A DNA stretch of 30,226 nt, from contig DAIQOP010000009.1 of NCBI GenBank assembly GCA_036787815.1, positions 1 through 30,226 of the forward strand, given 5' to 3'. Within the stretch, counting starts at the first letter, position 1; each line of letters opens with the position of its first letter. The position numbers and the translations under genes are program-made. Shown here piece after piece: positions 15,279 to 22,668 of the stretch. The stretch comes from DATBAK01 sp036787815. Lineage in GTDB: Bacteria; Actinomycetota; Acidimicrobiia; IMCC26256; PALSA-610. Under the pieces are notes generated by a model. That model ran no database searches, was not told the origin of the DNA, and saw only the letters and a program-made list of their open reading frames with translations.

Positions 15279-15580
15279 TGCCGACCACGGCGGGCACATC
15301 TCCCGGGACGCAGCGCACGGGCAACCGAGCGAAGCACCCGGAGCAGGCTCGAAGTGGGAAGGCAGGGTGGCAGGCTTTCGGGTCGGTCACTCGGTCGCCG
15401 AAGGACGGCAGGTGAAGCGAGTCCCGCAAGGGGTTGGCCGAGCCCACCGGACGAGGTGACGCAGGGACCCCGAGGAGCTCGGAGCCGCGAAAGCGGTGAG
15501 GACTACTCGGGGTCTCCTCGCGTCCGGACCGCTTCCTCACTTCACCACGTTGCCCGGGTGCCGGACGATGCCTGTCGGCG
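15279..15580 (+). ncRNA. Unidentified structured RNA candidate
   Basis: About 300 nt downstream of a consensus promoter lack a credible gene but fold well by eye. CCGGACGAGG (15447-15456) pairs with 15516-15527 apart from a 2-nt bulge. Inside it GACCCCGAG (15466-15474) pairs perfectly with CTCGGGGTC (15506-15514). This encloses a CCGC-GAAA-GCGG tetraloop hairpin at 15485-15496. A second GNRA hairpin, CCC-GCAA-GGG, lies at 15423-15432. GCCGAC at 15280-15285 could close the molecule with GTCGGC at 15574-15579. I looked for hallmarks of RNase P RNA, tmRNA, SRP RNA, 6S RNA, cobalamin and ydaO/c-di-AMP riboswitches and found none. Both ends are estimates. The downstream uvrD2 has its own start-proximal -10 box, so a free-standing RNA is likelier than a leader. 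Confidence 0.5.
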
Positions 15581-15588
15581 CGCCTCGG

Positions 15589-15594
15589 TATGGT
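15589..15594 (+). promoter_or_regulatory. Candidate leaderless -10 box for uvrD2
   Basis: TATGGT is followed by 6 nt and the GTG at 15601. There is no Shine-Dalgarno sequence, so helicase expression can be independent of the upstream RNA promoter. Confidence 0.5.
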
Positions 15595-15600
15595 CGCGAC

Positions 15601-17634
15601 GTGAGCCATCCCCTCCTCGCCGACCTCGACGCGTCGCAACGCGCCGCGGTCACCCACGAGGCACCCACCCTCGCGATCCTCGCCCCGGCCGGATCGGGCA
15701 AGACGCGCGTGCTCACGCGGCGGGTCGCGTGGCTCGTCGACCAACGCCGGGCCTCGGCCGGCCACGTGCTGGCGGTCACGTTCACCCGCAAGGCCGCCGG
15801 CGAGCTGTCGCAACGGCTCGGGCGCCTCGGTGTGCGCCAGGTCACGGCGGGCACGTTCCACTCCCTCGCCCTCGCGCAGCTGCGCCGGCACTCCCTCGAC
15901 CAGGGCCGCGAGCCGCCGGCCGTNNNNNNNNNNGATGGTTTCCGAGGAGCCTGGAGCGAGCAATCCCCGGCCGTGCTCGGCGCGAAGGGGCGCATCATCG
16001 GCCCGATCGTGGGCGGCCGCGGGCCCGGCGCCCGGGTCGCGGTGATGGAGATCGCGGGCGAGATCGAATGGGCGAAGGCCCGGCTCGTCGGCCCGGGCGA
16101 CTACGCGGCGACGGTGCTCGCGGCGGGGCGCATCACCCCGCGGCCGGCGCCGGAGATCGCGGCGATCTACGAGCGCTACGAGCAGGAGAAGCGCAAGCGT
16201 CGGCTCGTCGACTTCGACGACCTGCTCCGATGGTGCGCGTACACCATCGAGACCGACGACACCTTCGCTGCCGCGCAGCGCTTCCGGTTCCGCTCGCTCT
16301 TCGTCGACGAGTTCCAGGACGCGAGCGCGGCGCAGCTCCGCCTCGTGCGGGCCTGGCTCGGCGACCGTCCCGACCTCTGCGTCGTGGGCGACGACGCACA
16401 GGCGATCTACTCCTTCGCGGGCGCCGACCCGGCTCCGCTGCGCCAGTTCGGCGCGCACTTCCCCGGCGGTGTGTCGGTTCGTCTCGACGCGAACTACCGC
16501 TCGACCGCGCCGATCGTCGCCGCGGCCGCGGCGGTGCTCGACCGGGCCCGCCCCGCGATCGCCGCGCCTCGGGGCGAGGGGCCCGCGCCGGAGATCGCGC
16601 CGTTCGACGACGAGGATGCCGAGGCGGCCGGCGTCGCCCGCCGGCTCCAGCAGGCGCACGCGCGTGGCGTCCGGTGGTCCGACATGGCCGTGCTCTACCG
16701 CACCAACGCGCAGTCGGTGCCGTTCGAGACGGCGCTGCCCGCTGCCGGAGTGCCCGTGCGCGTCCCCGGCGCCGGCGGTTTCGTGAACCGACCCGAAGTG
16801 CGCGCCGTGCTCGACGAGCTCCGCACGATGGAACGCACGACGCCCGGTCGCACCCTCGCCGACCAGCTCGCCGACCTCTCCGCGGGCGAGCACGTCGGCG
16901 GCGAGGAGCGGCGCGAACACCTCGACGCCATCCTGCGGCTCGGCCAGGAGTACCTCGCGGCCGACGGGAGCGGCGGATCGGCGGGCAGCTTCGTCGCGTG
17001 GCTCGAGACCTCGATGCGCGGCGACGACGATCCGGGTGCCGGCACCGACGCGGTGCAGCTCGTGTCGTTCCACCGGTCGAAGGGCCTCGAGTGGGAGTTG
17101 GTGTGCGTCACGGGCGTCGAGCGCGGGCTCGTGCCGATCTCGTACGCGTCCGAACCCGATGCGCTCGCCGAGGAACGGCGGCTCCTGCACGTCGCCCTCA
17201 GCCGCGCCGGCCAGTACCTGCACATCTCGTGGGCCCGGAAACGCACCGTCGGCGGGCGGGTGTCCCGGCGCACACCGAGCCCATGGCTGGAGGCGATCGA
17301 AGCCGCCAACGCCGGCGCGGCACCGCCGGCCGATCCGTCCACCCGCCTGGCATCGGTACGCGCCGGGCTCCGGGCCCACCGACCACCCGACCTGCCGGCA
17401 CCCGATGACGCTCTCTTCAACGCCCTCAAGGAGTGGCGCCGAGATCTGGCCCGGGCACGCGGTGTGCCGGCCTACGTGGTCTTCCGCGACGTCACGCTCG
17501 TCGAGCTCGCCAGTGTCCGGCCCGAATCGGTCGCCGGGTTGCTCGACGTGACCGGCATCGGCCCCACGAAGGCCGAGCTCTACGGCGACGACGTCCTCGC
17601 GCTCGTGGCCCGCCACGTCCAGACCCAGCCGTAA
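15601..17634 (+). CDS. uvrD2: UvrD2-type superfamily I DNA helicase with HRDC domain
   Basis: This 3'-5' SF1A helicase has Walker A APAGSGKT at residues 28-35, VTFTRKAAGELSQRL (Ia), GTFHSLALAQLRR, LFVDEFQDAS (II), VGDDAQAIYSFAGADP (III), LDANYRSTAPIV (IV), VQLVSFHRSKGLEWE (V) and EERRLLHVALSRA (VI). After a linker, a C-terminal HRDC domain (about residues 605-675) reads FNALKEWRRDLARARGVPAY and VTGIGPTKAELYG. Helicase plus HRDC is the layout of mycobacterial UvrD2. The 10-N gap at 15924-15933 is in frame, but 33 bases after it look spurious. Collapsing an 8-bp repeat removes 17 codons and restores GREPPAVLGAKGRIIGP, giving about 660 residues. It likely acts in DNA repair or replication-fork processing. 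Confidence 0.92.
   Translation: MSHPLLADLDASQRAAVTHEAPTLAILAPAGSGKTRVLTRRVAWLVDQRRASAGHVLAVTFTRKAAGELSQRLGRLGVRQVTAGTFHSLALAQLRRHSLDQGREPPAXXXXDGFRGAWSEQSPAVLGAKGRIIGPIVGGRGPGARVAVMEIAGEIEWAKARLVGPGDYAATVLAAGRITPRPAPEIAAIYERYEQEKRKRRLVDFDDLLRWCAYTIETDDTFAAAQRFRFRSLFVDEFQDASAAQLRLVRAWLGDRPDLCVVGDDAQAIYSFAGADPAPLRQFGAHFPGGVSVRLDANYRSTAPIVAAAAAVLDRARPAIAAPRGEGPAPEIAPFDDEDAEAAGVARRLQQAHARGVRWSDMAVLYRTNAQSVPFETALPAAGVPVRVPGAGGFVNRPEVRAVLDELRTMERTTPGRTLADQLADLSAGEHVGGEERREHLDAILRLGQEYLAADGSGGSAGSFVAWLETSMRGDDDPGAGTDAVQLVSFHRSKGLEWELVCVTGVERGLVPISYASEPDALAEERRLLHVALSRAGQYLHISWARKRTVGGRVSRRTPSPWLEAIEAANAGAAPPADPSTRLASVRAGLRAHRPPDLPAPDDALFNALKEWRRDLARARGVPAYVVFRDVTLVELASVRPESVAGLLDVTGIGPTKAELYGDDVLALVARHVQTQP
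15916..15974. other. Scaffold gap with a short contig-end overlap inside uvrD2
   Basis: CCGGCCGT lies at 15916-15923, directly before the 10 N (15924-15933), and again at 15967-15974, after 33 bases. Collapsing the 51-nt offset yields a natural helicase sequence. The 33-base insert (15934-15966) encodes residues foreign to the family. Confidence 0.7.
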
Positions 17635-17683
17635 GCACGCACTCCCCGATCGCTGCACACGCGCCCGCGTCGCGAGCGCGACC

Positions 17684-19045
17684 ATGGTCCCCGTGCATCA
17701 CTACGACGAGCTGACCGACCGCATGGCTCGCGCCGTGTTCGAGTACACCCAAGCGCGGTTGCGGTTGCACCCGGTGCCGATCGACCATTCGGTGCCCCGC
17801 GACGAGTTGGAGGCTCGAGCCGGCAACCTGCTGAGCGCGGAGGGAAACGATCCGATCGACGTCCTGCGCATCTTCGAAGACGTGCTCGCGCCGGCGGTGA
17901 TCTCGTGCGACAGCCCCCGGTTCCTCGCGTTCATCCCCGCCGCGCCGACCAAGGCCTCGTTGCTCTTCGACATGGTGGTGTCGGCGTCGTCGTTGCAGGC
18001 GATCTCGTGGCTCGAGGGCGCCGGTGCGGTCTACGCCGAGAACCAGGTGCTGCGATTCATCGCCGATCTCGCCGGGTTGCCCGAGGAGGCCGGTGGGTGC
18101 TTCGTCGCCGGCGGCTCGGCGGGCAACCTCTCGGCGCTGGTCGTCGCCCGGGAGACCGCGAAGCGGCGGGCCGCGACGCCCCCGGCGCGGTGGCGGATCG
18201 CGGTGAGCGAGCAGACCCACTCGTCGGTCGCCAACGCGCTGCGCATCATGGATGTCGATCCCCTCGTCGTCGCGACCGACGACGAGCGTCTCACCGGCGC
18301 AACGCTGCAGGCGGCCCTCGACGCCGACGGCGACCCCGCATCGGTGTGCGCGGTGGTCGCGACCGCCGGGACCACCAACGCGGGCATCGTCGACGATCTC
18401 GACGGCGTCGGTCGGGTCGCGGCGAGCTTCGGCATTTGGTTCCACGTCGACGCGGCCTACGGCGGCGCGGCGCTGCTCGCACCGAGCGCGCGGCCACGGT
18501 TCGCCGGTATCGAACGCGCCGACTCGTTGGTCGTCGATCCGCACAAGTGGCTGTACGCCCCCTTCGACTGCGCCGCGCTCATCTACCGCCAACCCGGTCT
18601 CGCGCGCGCCGTCCACACCCAGAACGCGTCGTACCTCGACGTGATCCACGAACGACCGAGCGAGTGGAACCCGAGCGACTACGCGTTCCATCTCACGCGC
18701 CGGGCTCGCGGCCTGCCGTTGTGGTTCTCACTTGCCGTCCACGGCAGCGACGCGTACCGCGACGCGATCGAGGCCGTGCTCACGACCGCCCACGCCGTCG
18801 CGGCCCGCATCGCCGCGACACCGAACCTCGAGCTGGTACGGGAACCGGAGCTCTCGATCGTGATCTTCCGCCGGAAGGGCTGGGGGCCGGCCGACTACCA
18901 ACGCTGGTCGGACGACCTGCTCACCGCGCAGACCGCGTTCGTCACCCCTTCGAGCTGGCACGGCGAGACCGTCGCCCGACTCGCGTTCCTGCATCCCGAC
19001 ACGTCGCTCGAGCTGGTCGAGGAGATCCTCGCGACCATGTCGTGA
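17684..19045 (+). CDS. Group II pyridoxal-phosphate-dependent decarboxylase (aromatic amino acid/glutamate decarboxylase-like)
   Basis: This fold-type I PLP enzyme has PRFLAFIPAAPTKASLLFDM near residues 84-103, GGSAGNLSALVVAR (cofactor phosphate region), SEQTHSSV with the ring-stacking histidine, FHVDAAYGGAALL with the aspartate to the pyridine nitrogen, and VDPHKWLYAPFDC, in which K288 forms the Schiff base. The C-terminus has FVTPSSWHGETVARLAFLHP. Length 453 is normal. Substrates of relatives include L-DOPA, tryptophan, tyrosine and 2,4-diaminobutyrate, and the sequence alone does not choose. The ATG at 17684 lies 49 nt after uvrD2 with no clear ribosome-binding site. The GTG five codons in (VHHYDEL) is an alternative. 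Confidence 0.88.
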   Translation: MVPVHHYDELTDRMARAVFEYTQARLRLHPVPIDHSVPRDELEARAGNLLSAEGNDPIDVLRIFEDVLAPAVISCDSPRFLAFIPAAPTKASLLFDMVVSASSLQAISWLEGAGAVYAENQVLRFIADLAGLPEEAGGCFVAGGSAGNLSALVVARETAKRRAATPPARWRIAVSEQTHSSVANALRIMDVDPLVVATDDERLTGATLQAALDADGDPASVCAVVATAGTTNAGIVDDLDGVGRVAASFGIWFHVDAAYGGAALLAPSARPRFAGIERADSLVVDPHKWLYAPFDCAALIYRQPGLARAVHTQNASYLDVIHERPSEWNPSDYAFHLTRRARGLPLWFSLAVHGSDAYRDAIEAVLTTAHAVAARIAATPNLELVREPELSIVIFRRKGWGPADYQRWSDDLLTAQTAFVTPSSWHGETVARLAFLHPDTSLELVEEILATMS

Positions 19046-19085
19046 ACGAGACGGCCTCAGCGCACGGGCCTCAGAGCACCGACGG

Positions 19086-19583
19086 TCAGCACGCGCCCCA
19101 CAGACCGCGCCGGTCGCGTCGGGCGGCGAGCATCTCGGTGAGCATCGCGCGGGCGTGTGCGCCGTTGGGCGCGATGACGAGGAGCCGCGCGAGACCGCGA
19201 CGCAGCAGGTCGTCTTCGTAACGCTCGCGGCCGAGGAGCACGTACGCGAGGAGACGCCCGTAACGGTCACGCCGCTCGACGTCGAACTCGAGGCGCACCG
19301 ACCGCCCGGTGAGGTGCGCCTTGGCGTACGCGGAGGCCTCGGGCCCGAAGCACTGCACGGGCTTGCGGGGGTCGACCGTCTCGGGTGTGTCGACGCCGAG
19401 GACGCGCACCGTCTCGGTGTGCCCGTCGGCGAACGCGGCGACGAGCGTGTCGCCGTCGACGACGTGCACGACCGTGGCGGGGACGACGGCCGGTGCCGCG
19501 CCGCCGAGCCACCACCCGCCCGCGATGCTCCCGAGCAGGGTGGCGGCCACGGCGGCCACGACCACGGCCCGGGAGCGGGCCAT
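19086..19583 (-). CDS. Secreted or membrane-anchored thermonuclease-like (SNase) protein
   Basis: The 165-residue protein has an N-terminal hydrophobic signal or anchor (AVVVAAVAATLLGSIAGGWW, about residues 5-25), then the OB-fold nuclease domain: VVHVVDGDTLVAAF, VRVLGVDTPETVDP with Arg, Asp and Glu in catalytic and calcium positions, AYAKAHLTGRSVRLEF, and RRDRYGRLLAYVLL with the second catalytic arginine. It is expected to cut DNA or RNA outside the membrane in a calcium-dependent way. The ATG at 19583 is favoured over a longer frame because a TAGGTT box lies 7 nt upstream and the signal segment follows at once. It converges on the decarboxylase with 40 nt between. Confidence 0.88.
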   Translation of the reverse strand: MARSRAVVVAAVAATLLGSIAGGWWLGGAAPAVVPATVVHVVDGDTLVAAFADGHTETVRVLGVDTPETVDPRKPVQCFGPEASAYAKAHLTGRSVRLEFDVERRDRYGRLLAYVLLGRERYEDDLLRRGLARLLVIAPNGAHARAMLTEMLAARRDRRGLWGAC

Positions 19584-19590
19584 GAAGGTC

Positions 19591-19596
19591 AACCTA
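19591..19596 (-). promoter_or_regulatory. Candidate leaderless -10 box for the thermonuclease-like gene
   Basis: On the minus strand TAGGTT is followed by 7 nt and the ATG at 19583, with no Shine-Dalgarno sequence between. Confidence 0.5.
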
Positions 19597-19661
19597 GCGG
19601 CGGCGTGCGACACCCACCACCCTCCGCGCTCACCATCGGCGGAAACCCGGCATCGCACGAC

Positions 19662-19667
19662 TAGCTT
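19662..19667 (+). promoter_or_regulatory. Candidate -10 box for the LemA-like gene
   Basis: TAGCTT lies 9 nt before the ATG at 19677. Together with the opposing box at 19596 it makes a compact divergent promoter of about 90 bp. Confidence 0.4.
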
Positions 19668-19676
19668 GTCGGGGTC

Positions 19677-20225
19677 ATGATTCACGTCGCGCGGCGATTG
19701 CTCGGCGCGTTCGTCGTGCTGGCGATCGTCGCGGGGGCGACGCTCGCGCTCAGTAGCCGGCCTCGCCTCAAGACCGACCGCACCGCCGTCGAACGCAACT
19801 GGCAGGTCGTCCGGCCCAAACTCGACTCGCGCTACCGCCTCGTGAACGCGCTCGCCCACTCGATCGACGCCACGGGCGGGCCGGCGAACCCGATCGTCGA
19901 GGAGGTCGGCACCGCGTTCGCGAGCTGGAACGCGCTCACCCCGACCTCGTCGGTCGCCCGCTCGATCACCACGGCCAACACGCTCGAAGGCCTCGCTCGG
20001 CGCCTCGCCGCGACCGTGACGGGCTCACCACTCCTCGCCGCCGACCCGAACGTCACCGCTGCGCTCCGTGCCGTGACCGACTTCCCGATCCCCACCGGCG
20101 TCACCCCGCTCGACGATGCCATCTCCAGGTACGAGAAGGATCGTGGCGGCCCGCTGCGCCGGCTCGTGGCCGGGCCCCTCGGCTTCTCGGCGATCCCGCG
20201 TCTCGCGCTCGCGACCGGTGCCTGA
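19677..20225 (+). CDS. LemA-like membrane-anchored protein
   Basis: The 182-residue protein starts with a short basic segment and one hydrophobic helix (LLGAFVVLAIVAGATLAL, about residues 8-25). It continues as an all-helical domain resembling LemA: ERNWQVVRPKLDSRYRLVNALAHSI aligns with the LemA stretch that usually reads LkRRyDLIPNLV, and the end, DDAISRYEKDRGGPLRRLVAGPLGF, matches the LemA terminal YN....P..l.a...gf pattern. Similarity is partial, so the assignment is by pattern only. The N-terminus would be outside or in the membrane and the helical domain on the other face. The role is unknown. rmuC begins 72 nt downstream on the same strand. Confidence 0.65.
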   Translation: MIHVARRLLGAFVVLAIVAGATLALSSRPRLKTDRTAVERNWQVVRPKLDSRYRLVNALAHSIDATGGPANPIVEEVGTAFASWNALTPTSSVARSITTANTLEGLARRLAATVTGSPLLAADPNVTAALRAVTDFPIPTGVTPLDDAISRYEKDRGGPLRRLVAGPLGFSAIPRLALATGA

Positions 20226-20297
20226 GCCGACCATCAGCATGAGTGTCGTACCCGGCTGGCACCATGCGTCACAGATGGACGACACGGGAGGCAGCCG

Positions 20298-21482
20298 ATG
20301 ATTCTGATCGTGATCGGGGTGATCGCCGTCGTGGTCGGCTGCGCCGGTGGGCTCGTGGGCGGCTCGCTGCTCGCCGGCCGCACCCGTGACGCGTCGCTCT
20401 CCCGTGAGATGCGCCGCCTCACCGAGGAGCAGCGCCACGCCAGCGAAGAGGGCCGCGACGCGGCGATCCAGGCCGCGGTCCACCAGGTCAAGGAGCTGCA
20501 CCAGCTGCTCCTCGAAGGCGAGCGCGCGCGCTCGAGCGCCGAGCTGGATGGCAAGAAGGCGCTCATCGACCAGGAGCTGCACGCCACGCGCGACGGCATC
20601 ACCTCGCAGATCAAACGGGTCGACGAGCTCGTGCGTGAGCTCGAATCCGATCGCGAGCGCAAGTTCGGCGCGTTGAGCAGCGAGCTCGCCCGCCAGCGAG
20701 AGGGCATGGACAAGCTGCGCGAGAGCACCCAAGACCTGCGCGAGGCGCTGGTCAGCACCAAGGTGCGCGGTCAGTGGGGCGAGCGCATGGCCGAAGACGT
20801 GCTGCACCTCGCCGGCTTCATCGAGGGCGTGAACTACCAGCGCCAGCGCACGCTGCCCGGCTCGGGCGGCCGCCCCGACTTCACGTTCCTCATGCCCAAC
20901 GACCTCGTCCTCCACATGGACGTGAAGTTCCCGCTCGACAACTTCGTGCGCTACATCGAGGCCAACTCCGACACGGATCAGCGCGTCGCGCGCGACGCGT
21001 TCGTGCGCGACGTGCGCGACCGCGTGAAGGAGCTCACCGGTCGGGGGTACCTCGACGCCGGAGACCGCACCGTCGACTGCCTGCTCCTCTTCATCCCGAA
21101 CGAGCAGGTGTACGCGTTCATCCAGGAGCAGGACGCCGACATCCTCGAGCACGCGTTGCGCAACAAGATCGTGCTGTGCTCGCCGCTCACCCTCTACGCG
21201 GTGCTCGCGGTGATCCGCCAGTCGGTCGACAACTTCCGCCTCGAGCGCACGAGCAACGAGATCCTCGGCCTGCTCGGGCAGTTCGAGCTGCAGTGGCGTC
21301 GCTACGTCGAGTCGATGGAGTCGGTGCAACGCCGGTTCGAGGGCGTGCACAAGGAGTACGAGGCGCTCATGGGCCGCCGCCACCGGGCGCTCGAACGCCC
21401 GCTCGACCGCATCGCCGCGCTCCGCAAGTCGCACGAGCTCTCCCTGGTCGACGACGACCCCCCGGTCGCGCTGGAGGCCTGA
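20298..21482 (+). CDS. rmuC: RmuC family DNA recombination protein
   Basis: The 394-residue protein has an N-terminal membrane anchor (ILIVIGVIAVVVGCAGGLVG), a long charged coiled coil (about residues 30-150, rich in E/R/Q heptads), then the RmuC nuclease-like core: VRGQWGERMAEDVLHLAGF, SGGRPDFTFLMPNDLVLHMD and VKFPLDNFVRY, containing the PD-(D/E)xK-type acidic residues and lysine. It continues with LLFIPNEQVYAFIQEQD and CSPLTLYAVLAVIRQSV. RmuC limits inversions and recombination at repeats in E. coli, but its activity is not fully defined. The ATG at 20298 has GGGAGG upstream. purK follows after 25 nt. Confidence 0.92.
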   Translation: MILIVIGVIAVVVGCAGGLVGGSLLAGRTRDASLSREMRRLTEEQRHASEEGRDAAIQAAVHQVKELHQLLLEGERARSSAELDGKKALIDQELHATRDGITSQIKRVDELVRELESDRERKFGALSSELARQREGMDKLRESTQDLREALVSTKVRGQWGERMAEDVLHLAGFIEGVNYQRQRTLPGSGGRPDFTFLMPNDLVLHMDVKFPLDNFVRYIEANSDTDQRVARDAFVRDVRDRVKELTGRGYLDAGDRTVDCLLLFIPNEQVYAFIQEQDADILEHALRNKIVLCSPLTLYAVLAVIRQSVDNFRLERTSNEILGLLGQFELQWRRYVESMESVQRRFEGVHKEYEALMGRRHRALERPLDRIAALRKSHELSLVDDDPPVALEA

Positions 21483-21507
21483 GGGTGCGGATAGGTCCGG
21501 GAGCAAC

Positions 21508-22614
21508 GTGAGCAACGAGTCGTCGACCGTCGCGGTCCTCGGCGGCGGGCAGCTCGGACGCATGCTGGGCCTCGCCGGCGTCGCCCAAGGCCTGAGCTTC
21601 CGGTTCCTCGATCCCTCGCCCGACGCACCTGCGGCCGCAGTCGGCGCCCTCGTCACGGGGGCGCTCGACTCGGTCGTCGGGCTCGACGAGGTCGCGCGCG
21701 GAGCCGGCGTCGTCACCTACGAATGGGAAGGTGTGCCCGCCGACTCGGCGCGCCATCTGGCGCGCACGCACCGGGTCGCACCCGGCATCCGCGCGCTCGA
21801 GGTGTCGCAGGACCGGGCAGCCGAGAAGACGCTGTTCAGATCACTCGACATTCCGACTGCACGGTTCGTCACCGTCGACACGCTCGGCGAGCTCGCGTCG
21901 GCCATACCGGAGTACGGCCTGCCCGCGGTGCTCAAGACGAGGCGGGGCGGCTACGACGGCAAGGGACAGTACGTCCTGCGCACGGCGGCCGACGTCGAGC
22001 CCGCGTGGGCGCAGCTCGGCGGCGTGCCGCTCATCCTCGAATCATTCGTCCCGTTCCGACGCGAGCTGTCGATCGTCGCGGTGCGCGCGGCCGACGGCAC
22101 GACAGCGTGTTGGCCCGTGGTGGAGAACGAGCACCGCGATGGCATCCTGCGCGTCACCCGCGCGCCGGCGCCGGGCTGCACTCCCGCGTTGCAGGCCGCG
22201 GCCGAGAGCCACGCGATCGCCGTGCTCGACGCGCTCGAGTTCGTGGGCGTGGGCTGCGTCGAGCTCTTCGAGACCGACGACGCGTTGCTGGCCAACGAGC
22301 TGGCACCACGCGTGCACAACTCCGGCCACTGGACCATCGAGGGCGCGCAGACCAGCCAGTTCGAGAACCACCTGCGCGCCATCCTGGGGCGGCCGCTCGG
22401 GTCGACCGCGCCGATCGGCGTCGCCGCGATGGTCAACTGCCTCGGGTCGATGCCCGACCCGGCCGCGGTGCTCGCGATCGAGGGCGCGCACCTGCACGAC
22501 TACGGCAAGGCCGCCCGGCCGGGCCGCAAGGTCGGCCACGTCACCGTCACCGCGGCCGACGAGTCGGCCCTCGCACCGCGCCTCGCGGCGCTCCTCATCG
22601 TCATCGACGACTGA
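21508..22614 (+). CDS. purK: 5-(carboxyamino)imidazole ribonucleotide synthase
   Basis: PurK is an ATP-grasp ligase that carboxylates AIR with bicarbonate to N5-CAIR in purine synthesis. The 368-residue protein has VAVLGGGQLGRMLGLAG at the start, VVTYEWEGVPAD, SQDRAAEKTLF, the ATP-grasp lysine and glycine-rich loop LKTRRGGYDGKGQYVL, SFVPFRRELSIVAVR, GVGCVELFETDDALLANELA with metal ligands, and PRVHNSGHWTIEGAQTSQFE, a PurK hallmark. The GTG at 21508 is preceded by GGGAG. The usual partner purE is not seen directly downstream, where the strand switches to the convergent racemase-like gene. Confidence 0.95.
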   Translation: MSNESSTVAVLGGGQLGRMLGLAGVAQGLSFRFLDPSPDAPAAAVGALVTGALDSVVGLDEVARGAGVVTYEWEGVPADSARHLARTHRVAPGIRALEVSQDRAAEKTLFRSLDIPTARFVTVDTLGELASAIPEYGLPAVLKTRRGGYDGKGQYVLRTAADVEPAWAQLGGVPLILESFVPFRRELSIVAVRAADGTTACWPVVENEHRDGILRVTRAPAPGCTPALQAAAESHAIAVLDALEFVGVGCVELFETDDALLANELAPRVHNSGHWTIEGAQTSQFENHLRAILGRPLGSTAPIGVAAMVNCLGSMPDPAAVLAIEGAHLHDYGKAARPGRKVGHVTVTAADESALAPRLAALLIVIDD

Positions 22615-22668
22615 CGCGATGCGCCGCTCGGCGCAGGCCGGCCGGCGCCGAGCGGTCGGCAGGGCGGG

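Noticed and set aside
15241..15600. RNase P RNA, tmRNA, SRP RNA, 6S RNA, cobalamin or c-di-AMP riboswitch as the identity of the RNA locus
   Set aside because: The conserved blocks I know for these families (for example the RNase P GAGGAAAGUCC, the tmRNA CCA end, the SRP GGAAGGGAGCAGCC, the c-di-AMP GUCAGCUAACC and the B12 box) are absent on both strands.
15067..17685. An 872-codon minus-strand open frame opposite uvrD2
   Set aside because: It is antisense to a helicase with all its motifs and shows no recognisable domain. Long antisense frames are expected at this GC content.
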